From Actinoplanes oblitus (lineage in GTDB: Bacteria; Actinomycetota; Actinomycetes; Mycobacteriales; Micromonosporaceae): DNA of 64,000 nucleotides. This document shows positions 28,205-36,239 of this stretch, piece by piece (position 1 is the stretch's first letter; each line of letters starts with the position of its first letter). Location: NCBI RefSeq assembly GCF_030252345.1, contig NZ_CP126980.1, positions 8,441,501-8,505,500 on the forward strand, read 5' to 3'. A program made the translations under genes and the position numbers. The notes below the pieces were generated by a model, which saw only the letters and a program-made list of their open reading frames with translations, was not told the origin of the DNA and did not search any database.

Positions 28205-29566
28205 TTATGCCCCCATCGAGATGAACACGTTCTTGACATCGGTGAACGACAGCAGCGCGTCCGGACCCAGCTCGCGGCCGAGGCCGGACTGCTTCATCCC
28301 GCCGAACGGGGTCCAGTACCGCACCGACGAGTTGCTGTTGACGCTCAGCGCGCCGGTCTCCACCGCTCGGGAGACCCGCAGGGCGCGGCCGACGTCGCGG
28401 GTCCAGATCGAGCCGGAGAGGCCGTACTCGGTGTCGTTGGCCAGCCGGATCGCCTCGGCCTCGTCGCGGAACGGGAGCACGCTGACGACCGGGCCGAAGA
28501 TCTCCTCGCGCCAGTGCCGGTCGGCGGGCGAGCCGGCGAGCAGGACGGTCGGCGGGAACCACCAGCCGTCGGTGAGGCCGGCGGAGCCACGGAAGGCCAC
28601 GTCGACGCCGTCCACATAAGACGCCACCGCGTCCCGCTGACCGGAAGAGATCAGGGGACCCATTTCCGACATCTCATCGGACGGGTCCATCACCCGAAAT
28701 TTCGTGACCGCCGGCTCCAGCAGGGCGAGGAACTTGTCGTACACCGAGGCCTCGACCAGCAACCGCGACCGGGCGCAGCAATCCTGACCCGCGTTGTCGA
28801 AGACCGCGCCGGGCGCGGCGGCCGCCGCGGCCTCGAGATCGGCGTCCGCGAAGATCACGTTGGCGCTCTTGCCGCCCAGTTCCAGGGTCACCCGTTTGAC
28901 CTGTTCCGCACACCCCGCCATGATCGACTTTCCGACCTCGGTGGAGCCGGTGAAGCAGACCTTGCGGACCGCCGGATGCGTGACGAACCGCTGCCCGACC
29001 ACACTCCCCTTGCCCGGCAGCACCTGGAAGACACCCTCCGGCAGCCCCGCCTCCAGGGCCAGCTCGCCGAGCCGGATCGCGGTCAGCGGGGTGAGTTCGG
29101 CCGGCTTGAGCACCACCGTGTTGCCGGCCGCCAGCGCCGGCGCGAACCCCCAGCCCGCGATCGGCATCGGGAAGTTCCACGGCACGATGATGCCGACCAC
29201 GCCGAGCGGCTCGTGGAACGTCACGTCCAGGCCGCCGGGCACCGGGATCTGCCGGCCGGACAGCCGCTCCGGCGCGCCGGCGTAGTAGTTCAGCACGTCC
29301 CGGACGTTGCCGGCCTCCCAGCGCGCGTTGCCGATGGTGTGACCGGCGTTGCGCACCTCCAGCCGGGCCAGCTCCTCCAGGTGGTCGTCGACCACCGTGG
29401 CGAAACGGCGCAGCAGCCGCGCCCGGTCGCCGGGCGCCACCGCGCGCCACCCCTCGAACGCCGTCCGGGCCCGGTCGATGGCCGCGTCGGTCGCGGCCAG
29501 GTCCAGCGACGGCACGGTCGTGAAGACCCGCCCGTCGGCCGGGTTGATCACATCAGTAGTCCGCAC
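28205..29566 (-). CDS. NAD(P)-dependent aldehyde dehydrogenase
   Basis: A 453-residue ALDH-superfamily enzyme. It has VPWNFPMP, KPAELTPL, FTGSTEVG, the catalytic glutamate in LELGGKSA and the cysteine in NAGQDCCARSR, and EIFGPV. The family normally has about 470-490 residues, so it is slightly short. I chose the GTG at 29566 with GAGG eight bases upstream, 16 bases past the ligase stop; a longer start overlaps the ligase gene. By position it should oxidise a gamma-glutamyl aminoaldehyde. Confidence 0.9.
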   Translation of the reverse strand: MRTTDVINPADGRVFTTVPSLDLAATDAAIDRARTAFEGWRAVAPGDRARLLRRFATVVDDHLEELARLEVRNAGHTIGNARWEAGNVRDVLNYYAGAPERLSGRQIPVPGGLDVTFHEPLGVVGIIVPWNFPMPIAGWGFAPALAAGNTVVLKPAELTPLTAIRLGELALEAGLPEGVFQVLPGKGSVVGQRFVTHPAVRKVCFTGSTEVGKSIMAGCAEQVKRVTLELGGKSANVIFADADLEAAAAAAPGAVFDNAGQDCCARSRLLVEASVYDKFLALLEPAVTKFRVMDPSDEMSEMGPLISSGQRDAVASYVDGVDVAFRGSAGLTDGWWFPPTVLLAGSPADRHWREEIFGPVVSVLPFRDEAEAIRLANDTEYGLSGSIWTRDVGRALRVSRAVETGALSVNSNSSVRYWTPFGGMKQSGLGRELGPDALLSFTDVKNVFISMGA

Positions 29567-29582
29567 GCCAAGATCCTCACAC

Positions 29583-30929
29583 TCAGAGGCGTTCGAATCC
29601 ACGACGCAGTTCCCAGTCGGTCACCGCGGCGTCGAACGCGGCCAGCTCCACCCGGCCCATGTTGGCGTAGTGCGCCACCACATCGGGCCCGAACGCCGCC
29701 TCCGCCACCTCCGAGGCGGCCCAGAGGTCGGTCGCCTCGCGCAGCGTCCCGGGCACCCGCCCGGCGGACGAGTCCAGGTACGCGTTGCCGGTGAACTCGT
29801 CCTCCAGCGACAGCTCCGACTCGATCCCGTGCACCGCCCCGGCCACCAGCGCGGCGATCGCCAGGTACGGGTTCACGTCCCCGCCCGGCACCCGGTTCTC
29901 CACCCGCATGCCCTGCCCGTGCCCGGCGATCCGCAGCGCACAGGTCCGGTTGTCCACCCCCCAGCGCAGTGCCGTCGGCGCGAACGATCCCGGCTGGTAC
30001 CGCTTGTACGAGTTGATGTTCGGCGCGAACAGCAGGCTGAACTCGCGCATCGTGGCGAGCAGTCCAGCGATCGCCCGCTGCCCGGTCACGCTCAGGTGGG
30101 CCGGCCCGTCGCCGAGCATCGCCGACCGGTCGTCCGCCCCGCGCAGCGAGAAGTGGATGTGGCAGGAGTTGCCCTCCCGCTCGTTCGGCTTCGCCATGAA
30201 GGTCAGCGCCATGCCCTCCTGGGCGGCGATCTCCTTGGCCCCGTTCTTGTAGATCACGTGGTGGTCGGCGGCGGCCAGCGCGTCGGCGTACCGGAAAGCG
30301 ATCTCATGCTGACCGAAATTGCACTCGCCCTTGGCGCTCTCCGGGAGCAGCCCCGCGCCGTACATGTCGTTGCGGATCCGGCGCAGCAGCGGCTCGACCC
30401 GCGCCGTCCCGAGCAGCGAGTAGTCCACGTTGTACTGATTGGCCGGGGTCAACCCGCGATAGCCCAGGGCGTGCGCGTGCTCGTAGGTGTCCCGGTAGAG
30501 CACGAACTCCAGCTCGGTCCCGGCGAAGGCGGTCAACCCGTGCGCCGCCAGCCGCTCCAGCTGGCGGCGCAGGATCTGCCGCGGCGACGCCGGCACCGGC
30601 GCCCCCGCCGTGTCGAACAGGTCGGCCAGCACCAGCGCGGTGCCCGGCTGCCAGGGCACCGGGCGCAGCGTGCCGAAGTCCGGCCGCATCACGAAGTCGC
30701 CGTACCCGGTGGACCAGGAGGACATCTCGTACCCGTCCACGGTGTTCATGTCGACATCCACCGCGAGCAGGTAGTTGCAGCCCTCGCTGCCGCCGCCGAC
30801 CACCTCGTCCATGAAGTACCGCCCGTGCAGCCGCTTGCCCTGCAACCGGCCCTGCATGTCGGTCAGCGCCAGCAGCACCGTGTCGATGCTGCCGTTGCCG
30901 ACCGCGACGTCGAGGTCCTCGAGATCCAT
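29583..30929 (-). CDS. Glutamine synthetase-like gamma-glutamyl-amine ligase
   Basis: A 448-residue GlnA-superfamily protein with ATP-site and metal motifs GTELEFVLY, HIHFSL, NSYKRYQPGSFAP and ENRVPGGDVNPYLA. It lacks features of true ammonium-assimilating GlnA1 and sits with a permease, ALDH, SDR and PuuD-like hydrolases, so it most likely gamma-glutamylates an amine (PuuA or actinobacterial GlnA3/GlnA4 type). It is 12 bases downstream of the permease gene. Putrescine, other polyamines or ethanolamine are possible substrates; the absence of an amine oxidase favours an amino alcohol. Confidence 0.88.
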   Translation of the reverse strand: MDLEDLDVAVGNGSIDTVLLALTDMQGRLQGKRLHGRYFMDEVVGGGSEGCNYLLAVDVDMNTVDGYEMSSWSTGYGDFVMRPDFGTLRPVPWQPGTALVLADLFDTAGAPVPASPRQILRRQLERLAAHGLTAFAGTELEFVLYRDTYEHAHALGYRGLTPANQYNVDYSLLGTARVEPLLRRIRNDMYGAGLLPESAKGECNFGQHEIAFRYADALAAADHHVIYKNGAKEIAAQEGMALTFMAKPNEREGNSCHIHFSLRGADDRSAMLGDGPAHLSVTGQRAIAGLLATMREFSLLFAPNINSYKRYQPGSFAPTALRWGVDNRTCALRIAGHGQGMRVENRVPGGDVNPYLAIAALVAGAVHGIESELSLEDEFTGNAYLDSSAGRVPGTLREATDLWAASEVAEAAFGPDVVAHYANMGRVELAAFDAAVTDWELRRGFERL

Positions 30930-30941
30930 GTGTCAGTCCTA

Positions 30942-32498
30942 TCAGTCGTTGGCCGCCGGCATGGTCTGCTCGCCGTGCGCCGCCTTCTCCAGCAGGTTGG
31001 AACGCGGTCCGGTGAACCACTTCCGGGCGCTCGCGAACCACCAGATCGTCGCGCCGCCGAGCACCACGGCCACCGCGAAGATCGTGTAATTGAAGTTCTT
31101 CGCCGTGATCGGACCGGCGGTCGGCAGCACGAACAGCACGCAGATGACCCCGACCCAGACGATCGCGGTCCAGCCGACCACGGCGCTCCACCGGCCGAGG
31201 TGCCACGGGCCGGGCTGGAACCCGGTGTCGCGGCGGCGCAGGAAGACCGGGCCGACGTACGCGATGTACAGCCCGATCACCGCGATCGAGGTGGCCGCCA
31301 GGTACGCCGTGGTGTTCCAGAGCGACGGCAGCACCAGGAGCGTGGAGATCGTCACGCACAGCCAGATCGAGTTGGTGGGGGTGCCGGTCCGCGGGTTGAC
31401 CTTCTTCCACAGCCGGGAGCCGGGCAGCGCGCCGTCCCGGGCGAACGCGTACGACATCCGGGAGTTCGCGGTGACCGAGGCCATCCCGCAGAACCACTGC
31501 GCCACCATGCAGATGAACAGCAGGAACGTGCCGGTGTCGTGGCCCGCCGCGTCGATGAAGATCTGCGCCGGCGGCAGCCCCAGCGAGGTGGTCGCCGACC
31601 CCTCGTAGTCCTGGATGGACCAGGTGATCGCGAACAGCAGGACGAAACCGGCGAGCACCGAGACCACCACCGACATCACGATGCCCCGCGGCGCCGCGTT
31701 CGCCGCGTCGTGCGTCTCCTCCGCCACGTGCGCCGACGCGTCGTACCCGGTGTAGGTGTACTGCGCCATCAACAGTCCGATCAGGACGGCGTAGACGGTC
31801 GCCCCGGTGAAGTCGAACCCGGTCGCGTTCCGCACCTCGAAGAACACCTCGGAGATCGGCTTGTGCTGGTCCGGCAGCACGGCCAGCAGCACCACGATCA
31901 CCGCGACACCGATCAGGTGCCACCACGCGCTGACGTCGGAGAGCACCCGCACCAGGTTCACGCCGAAGGTGTTCAGCAACCCGTGCACCACGATGATGAC
32001 CAGGAAGATCAGGAAGGTCCGCGGCGTGGTGACGGTCATGTCGAAGGTCAGGCTGAGGAACGCCGCAGTGGTGATCGCCGCGCCGAAGTCGATGGCCGCG
32101 GTCACCGCGACCTCGCCGAGGAAGTTGAACCAGCCGATGAACCAGGCCCACGCGGCCTTGTTCCGCTTGGCCAGCGCGGCGGCCCACCAGTAGAGCGCGC
32201 CGGCCGTCGGATAGGCCGAGCACACCTCGGCCATCGCCAGCGCCACCAGGGTGACCATGCCACCCACGAAGAGCCAGCCCAGCGTGATGGCCATCGGCCC
32301 GCCGGCGTTCATCGCGATGCCGTAGGAGGTGATCGCGCCGGCCAGGATCGAGATGATCGAGAAGGAGACGGCGAAGTTGGAGAAGCCGGAGAGCCGGCGG
32401 TGGAGTTCCTGCTTGTACCCGAGTTGTGCCAGTCGTTCCTCGTCGGTACCGGGGCCGGCTGGTTCATTGTTCCTGTTGACGGCTGGTTCAGTGCTCAT
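30942..32498 (-). CDS. APC-family amino acid/amine permease
   Basis: A 518-residue permease with about twelve membrane segments. SGFSNFAVSFSIISILAG near the start and YTYTGYDASAHVAEET in the middle are typical of the amino acid/choline transporter branch (TC 2.A.3.4), which includes GABA, polyamine and choline/ethanolamine transporters. The ATG has GGGAG seven bases upstream; a longer frame is unsupported. First gene of the catabolic operon. A possible promoter (TTGACG, 18-base spacer, GATCAT) lies around 32547-32576. Confidence 0.87.
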   Translation of the reverse strand: MSTEPAVNRNNEPAGPGTDEERLAQLGYKQELHRRLSGFSNFAVSFSIISILAGAITSYGIAMNAGGPMAITLGWLFVGGMVTLVALAMAEVCSAYPTAGALYWWAAALAKRNKAAWAWFIGWFNFLGEVAVTAAIDFGAAITTAAFLSLTFDMTVTTPRTFLIFLVIIVVHGLLNTFGVNLVRVLSDVSAWWHLIGVAVIVVLLAVLPDQHKPISEVFFEVRNATGFDFTGATVYAVLIGLLMAQYTYTGYDASAHVAEETHDAANAAPRGIVMSVVVSVLAGFVLLFAITWSIQDYEGSATTSLGLPPAQIFIDAAGHDTGTFLLFICMVAQWFCGMASVTANSRMSYAFARDGALPGSRLWKKVNPRTGTPTNSIWLCVTISTLLVLPSLWNTTAYLAATSIAVIGLYIAYVGPVFLRRRDTGFQPGPWHLGRWSAVVGWTAIVWVGVICVLFVLPTAGPITAKNFNYTIFAVAVVLGGATIWWFASARKWFTGPRSNLLEKAAHGEQTMPAAND

Positions 32499-32985
32499 GT
32501 GCGAGCTCCCTTGCCGAAGGTGTGACGTGAGCCACGGGTATCGGTGATGATCGCTCCGCTGTGTTACGGCCGTCAATGATCAGCGTTAATTGCGTTGCCG
32601 GTTGTCCTGCCCGGTGCGAACCTTGGTGCCAACGGGACGTTCGCGAAGCTCTCGGCAAGCTCCTTACGTCCAGGTTGTCGACAACCTTCCCGCGGTGGTG
32701 CGGGGCGCGGTCACCTCTCTCTTCCCGCACGCGGCCCCGCCGCGAGCGCCCGCCCCGCACCATCGCCATCCTGCTTCCCCGCACCACTCGCCGCCCGCCA
32801 CTCGCCGCTCTCCCCCGCTCCGCCGCTCTCCCCCGTTCTCCCGCAGTCGTTCCTCCCCGCCGTTCCCTCCCGGCCAGCCATTCCCCCGGCCAGCCATTCC
32901 CCCGGCCCGCCGTTTCCTTCCGGCCGCGCGCCCTTACTGACCCAGTGGCCCTCTCCTCAGACCGCTTGTTCACCGGCCGGTTAAA

Positions 32986-33107
32986 CCCATTTTGTACGTT
33001 CTACGCAGACTCCCCGTGGCTAAGCGCCAGGCACGCTTCCCGTCCGGGCCGCGAGGCCCCGCCGGGCTGATGCGTCCCGTCACGGTCCAGGCAGCCCGCC
33101 CAGCCCG
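32986..33107 (+). repeat. 122-bp dispersed repeat, copy A
   Basis: Matches 38559-38680 in inverted orientation, about 107 of 123 aligned columns by hand. It begins with the perfectly conserved CCCATTTTGTACGTTCT and ends with GCCCGCCCAGCCCG. It lies 23 bases before hairpin array A. No ORF is conserved between the copies. Confidence 0.85.
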
Positions 33108-33130
33108 TCCACATCAGCCGGACTGCGGTG

Positions 33131-33437
33131 CCGGCTGGCCGTCACGGTGGCCTCCAGACCCCTGACACCACCGTGACCACCAGCCCCAAGCACCGGCTGG
33201 CCGTGGCGGTGGCCTCCGCACCTCCGACACCACCGTGAGCACCAGCCCGAAAGCACCGGCTGGTCGTGGCGGTGGCTTCCAGACCCCTGACACCACCGTG
33301 ACCACCAGCCCCAAGCACCGGCTGGTCGTGGCGGTGGCCTCCAGACCCCTGACACCACCGTGAGCACCAGCCGCACGATGCCGGCTGGCTGTGACGGTGG
33401 TCTCGACTTCCCTGACAGCACCGTGAGCGCCAGCCGG
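33131..33437. repeat. 62-63-bp tandem inverted-repeat array A, five units
   Basis: Units start at 33131, 33193, 33256, 33318 and 33381, each beginning CCGGCTGG and containing an imperfect inverted repeat (CGGTGG ... CCACCG or close variants, with GGCTGG ... CCAGCC outside). Units 1 and 3, and units 2 and 4, share the GTGACC versus GTGAGC variant, so a dimer of about 125 bp appears to be repeated. The period is not a multiple of three. Confidence 0.9.
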
Positions 33438-33520
33438 CGTTTGTGGAACGGGGCTCGGCGTACTGGGGCCGGTGACCATCCCGGGGAGCTTCCGGGGTCG
33501 TCGGCCCGGGGCATGCAGAA

Positions 33521-33550
33521 CGCCCGCTCCCCGTGGCCGGGGAGCGGGCG
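33521..33550 (-). terminator. Terminator of the ABC exporter genes
   Basis: A perfect 12-bp stem CGCCCGCTCCCC (33521-33532) with 33539-33550 and a six-base loop lies 20 bases past the ABC permease stop. CTTCGGTACGCCC precedes it on the minus strand. Confidence 0.8.
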
Positions 33551-33569
33551 TCCGGGCGTACCGAAGGAA

Positions 33570-34628
33570 TCAGGCCTTGCGGAGAGCGGCCAGGAACGAG
33601 GTCTTGACCTGGGTCCGCAGCAGTGACCCGGAGTAGATCCGGGCGCCGATCGCGAGCAGTACCGCCGCGGTCACCACCAGCAGCAGCAGCGCCACCACCG
33701 GCTCCCAGAGCGCGACATCCCCGTTGAACAGCCGGATCGGCATGGCCAGCGGCGACGAGAAGGGCACGAAGGAGAGCACCTTCATCGCCACGCCGTCCTT
33801 CGGCACACTGACCGCGAGGAAGAACGGGATCAGGACCAGCATCTGCGCCGGCATCGTGGTGCTGGCCAGCTCCTCCTGGCGGGAGGCGAGCGCGCCGACC
33901 CCGGCCCACAGCGAGGCCAGCATCAGGAAGCCGAGCACGAAGAACGGCAGGAACCAGCCGATCGCCGGGGCCACCGCGTTGAGCAGTCCGGGCGCCGCGT
34001 CGGCGAGGGTCATCCCGACGACGGCGACCACCGCGAGCAGGGCCACCTGGGCGAACGCCAGCAGGGTCAGCGCCGCCACCTTGCCGGCCAGCAGGGCCCG
34101 GATCGGGACGCTGGAGACCAGGATCTCCACGATCCGGGTCTGCTTCTCCTCGACCACGCTCTGCGCGATCTGCATGCCGAAGGTGAACGAGGTGAAGAAG
34201 AACAGCATCGCGAACGCCAGCGGCACCAGCACCCGGGCGACCTCCTGCACCTCGCTGGGCTCCAGCAGCTTCACCTGCGGCTCGGTGCTGAGCGCACGGA
34301 CCACGTCGTCCGGGTTCTCGTCCAGGCCGACCACCACCGGGCCGGGCAGCACCGCCGCGTCCACCTCGCCGTCGCGGACCAGCCGCTCCGCGGTGGCGGT
34401 GTCCGGCACCTGCCGCACCCGCATCCCCTCCGCCTGCTGGAGCACGCTCACCGAGGCGGGGTCGGTGACCGCGACGGTCGTCGGCCCGCCGTTGATCAGG
34501 GACGGCAGCACTATCGACGCCAGCACGATGACCAGGAAGATCGCCGTGCTGTAGAGGAAGGCCTTGTCGCGCAGCTTGACCCGGAGCTCCCGGGCGGCGA
34601 CCAGTTTGACGGCGTCGAAGGTGCTCAC
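33570..34628 (-). CDS. ABC-2 type exporter permease (NatB type)
   Basis: A 352-residue membrane protein with one N-terminal helix (about 23-45), a large extracytoplasmic domain (about 46-155) and five to six C-terminal helices (about 130-340), including the cytosolic EEKQTRIVEILVSSV amphipathic segment typical of NatB/ABC-2 permeases. The GTG start overlaps the ATPase stop by four bases. With its ATPase it forms an exporter for Na+, a peptide or a drug; the substrate is unknown. A two-component system lies upstream. Confidence 0.88.
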   Translation of the reverse strand: MSTFDAVKLVAARELRVKLRDKAFLYSTAIFLVIVLASIVLPSLINGGPTTVAVTDPASVSVLQQAEGMRVRQVPDTATAERLVRDGEVDAAVLPGPVVVGLDENPDDVVRALSTEPQVKLLEPSEVQEVARVLVPLAFAMLFFFTSFTFGMQIAQSVVEEKQTRIVEILVSSVPIRALLAGKVAALTLLAFAQVALLAVVAVVGMTLADAAPGLLNAVAPAIGWFLPFFVLGFLMLASLWAGVGALASRQEELASTTMPAQMLVLIPFFLAVSVPKDGVAMKVLSFVPFSSPLAMPIRLFNGDVALWEPVVALLLLVVTAAVLLAIGARIYSGSLLRTQVKTSFLAALRKA

Positions 34629-35518
34629 TGGATGACCTCTCGGAAGATCTCGGCGAGGGACGGGCGGACCGGGCCGAACGCGTGCACCGGCCCCCGGGCC
34701 AGCGCGGCTCTCAGGATCACCTGATCGTCGGCCCCGGGGTCGAGGTCGAACGTCGCGTGCCGGCCGTCCAGGTCGATCAGGGTGACGCCGGGCTCGTCGC
34801 GCAGCCAGCCGGCGTCCCCGCCGACCTCGACCTGGTAGCGCGGCTGGGTGAACTGGTCGCGCAGCGTGGCCCGGTCGCCGGCCGCCCGGATGGTGCCGTC
34901 CGCGATGATCACCAGGTCGTCGCAGAGCCGCTCGACCAGCTCCAGCTGGTGGCTGGAGAAGAGCACCGCGGCACCCGAGGCGGCCCGCTCGCGCAGCACC
35001 CCGAGCACGTTCTCCACGGCGATCGGGTCGAGGCCGGAGAACGGCTCGTCGAGCACCAGCAGCTCCGGGTCGTGCACCAGCGCGGCGGCGATCTGCGCCC
35101 GCTGCTGGTTGCCCAGCGACAGTTTCTGCACGTGGTCGTTGGCGCGCTCGGCCAGCTCCAGGCGCTCCAGCAGGGCCGTCGTCCGGCGGCGGGCCTCGGC
35201 CGCGCCGAGCCCGTGCAGCCGGCCCAGGTAGACGAGCTGCTCCAGCACGCTCATCTTCGGGTAGAGGCCGCGCTCCTCGGGCATGTAGCCGAACCGCTGC
35301 CGGGTCTCCCGGGTGAGCTGCTGGCCCCGCCAGGTCACCGTGCCCGCGTCGGCGGCCAGAACCCCGAGGATGATCCGCATGGTGGTGGTCTTGCCGGCGC
35401 CGTTGGCGCCGACGAATCCGGTCAGCCGACCGGCCGTGACGGTGAACGACACGTCCTTGAGGACCTGCCGCTCCCCGAACGACCGGTTGACCGCGTCGAC
35501 GGTGAGGACGGTGTTCAT
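34625..35518 (-). CDS. ABC transporter ATP-binding protein (NatA type)
   Basis: A 297-residue ATPase with Walker A GANGAGKTT (about 38-46), Q-loop region, signature LSLGNQQRAQIAAAL, Walker B LLVLDEPFSGLD and H-loop FSSHQ, followed by a C-terminal domain of about 80 residues (DUF4162-like). All catalytic residues are present. The ATG at 35518 has no Shine-Dalgarno sequence, but TAGCGT ends seven bases upstream, so a leaderless transcript is likely. It is coupled to the permease gene by a GTGA overlap. Confidence 0.92.
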   Translation of the reverse strand: MNTVLTVDAVNRSFGERQVLKDVSFTVTAGRLTGFVGANGAGKTTTMRIILGVLAADAGTVTWRGQQLTRETRQRFGYMPEERGLYPKMSVLEQLVYLGRLHGLGAAEARRRTTALLERLELAERANDHVQKLSLGNQQRAQIAAALVHDPELLVLDEPFSGLDPIAVENVLGVLRERAASGAAVLFSSHQLELVERLCDDLVIIADGTIRAAGDRATLRDQFTQPRYQVEVGGDAGWLRDEPGVTLIDLDGRHATFDLDPGADDQVILRAALARGPVHAFGPVRPSLAEIFREVIQ

Positions 35519-35525
35519 GGGGTCA

Positions 35526-35531
35526 ACGCTA
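35526..35531 (-). promoter_or_regulatory. Candidate leaderless promoter of the ABC exporter
   Basis: TAGCGT on the minus strand ends seven bases before the ATPase ATG and no ribosome-binding site is present. It lies in the 61-base gap after the response regulator gene, so the exporter could be transcribed apart from the two-component system. Confidence 0.5.
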
Positions 35532-35579
35532 GAGATCACGGCCGCTCACGGCGTCCGGCGCGCGACGGACCACGGCGGG

Positions 35580-36239
35580 TCATTCGCGCGACGGACGGAC
35601 CACCCCCATCTCGTACGCGAGGACCACGGCCTGCGTACGGTCGCGCGCCCCGAGCTTCATCAGCACCCGGCTGACGTGCGTCTTCACCGTCGTCTCGCCG
35701 AGGTGCAGGGCCGCCGCGATCTCCGCGTTGGTGGCCCCGCCGGCCAGCTGGACCAGCACCTCGTGCTCGCGCGGGGTGAGCTCGTCGAGTCGCACGCCCG
35801 GCTCCGGGGCCCGCTGGCGTGGCGCGCTGAACTCGGCGATCACCCGCCGGGTCACCGCCGGGGCGAGCAGCGCGTCGCCGGCCGCGATCACCCGGACCGC
35901 CTCGGTCAGCGCCTCCGGGCTGCCGTTCTTCAGCAGGAACCCGCTGGCCCCGGCCTGCAGCGCGGCGAACAGGTAGTCGTCGCGGTCGAAGGTGGTCAGG
36001 ATCAGCACCGACGGCCCGCCCTCGGCGGTGATCCGCCGGGTCGCCTCCAGGCCGTCCATCACCGGCATCTCCACGTCCATCAGCACGACGTCGGGCCGCA
36101 GCCGCAGCGCCAGCTCGACCGCCCGGGCGCCGTCCGCGGCCTCGCCGACCACGCTGATCCCGTCCTCCATCTCGAGGATGACCCGGAACCCGGAGCGGAC
36201 CAGCAGATGGTCGTCCGCGAGGAGGACCCGGATGCTCAC
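35580..36239 (-). CDS. NarL/LuxR-family response regulator
   Basis: A 219-residue regulator: receiver domain (about 1-120; LLADDH, phospho-acceptor in VLMDVEMPVMDG near residue 54, LLKNGSPE with the conserved lysine) and a LuxR-type HTH (about 150-212; LTPREHEVLVQLAGGATNAEIA, VKTHVSRVLMKL). The GTG start overlaps the kinase stop by four bases. The adjacent ABC exporter is the obvious target. Confidence 0.95.
   Translation of the reverse strand: MSIRVLLADDHLLVRSGFRVILEMEDGISVVGEAADGARAVELALRLRPDVVLMDVEMPVMDGLEATRRITAEGGPSVLILTTFDRDDYLFAALQAGASGFLLKNGSPEALTEAVRVIAAGDALLAPAVTRRVIAEFSAPRQRAPEPGVRLDELTPREHEVLVQLAGGATNAEIAAALHLGETTVKTHVSRVLMKLGARDRTQAVVLAYEMGVVRPSRE

Larger units (their letters stand above)
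32499..33569. other. Gene-free, repeat-rich intergenic region
   Basis: About 1.07 kb without a credible gene. It holds the permease promoter region, a strongly pyrimidine-rich plus strand (about 32740-32935) with short tandem repeats (three 16-base units around 32870-32917), one copy of the 122-bp dispersed repeat, the 62-bp hairpin array A and the terminator of the ABC permease gene. Long ORFs here are Pro/Arg/Ser-rich translations of repeats. Confidence 0.75.

Noticed and set aside
29349..32525. Plus-strand frame of more than 1000 codons opposite ALDH, ligase and permease genes
   Set aside because: Antisense shadow of three well-supported genes; no recognised domain and no start signal.
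32561..33070. Pro/Arg/Ser-rich frames in the C-rich intergenic region
   Set aside because: They translate short repeats, lack ribosome-binding sites and overlap the dispersed repeat, whose two copies do not preserve a common frame.
33131..33437. Array considered as CRISPR
   Set aside because: Units are contiguous with no unique spacers, are internally palindromic, and no cas genes are in the window. The same holds for 44450-44818.
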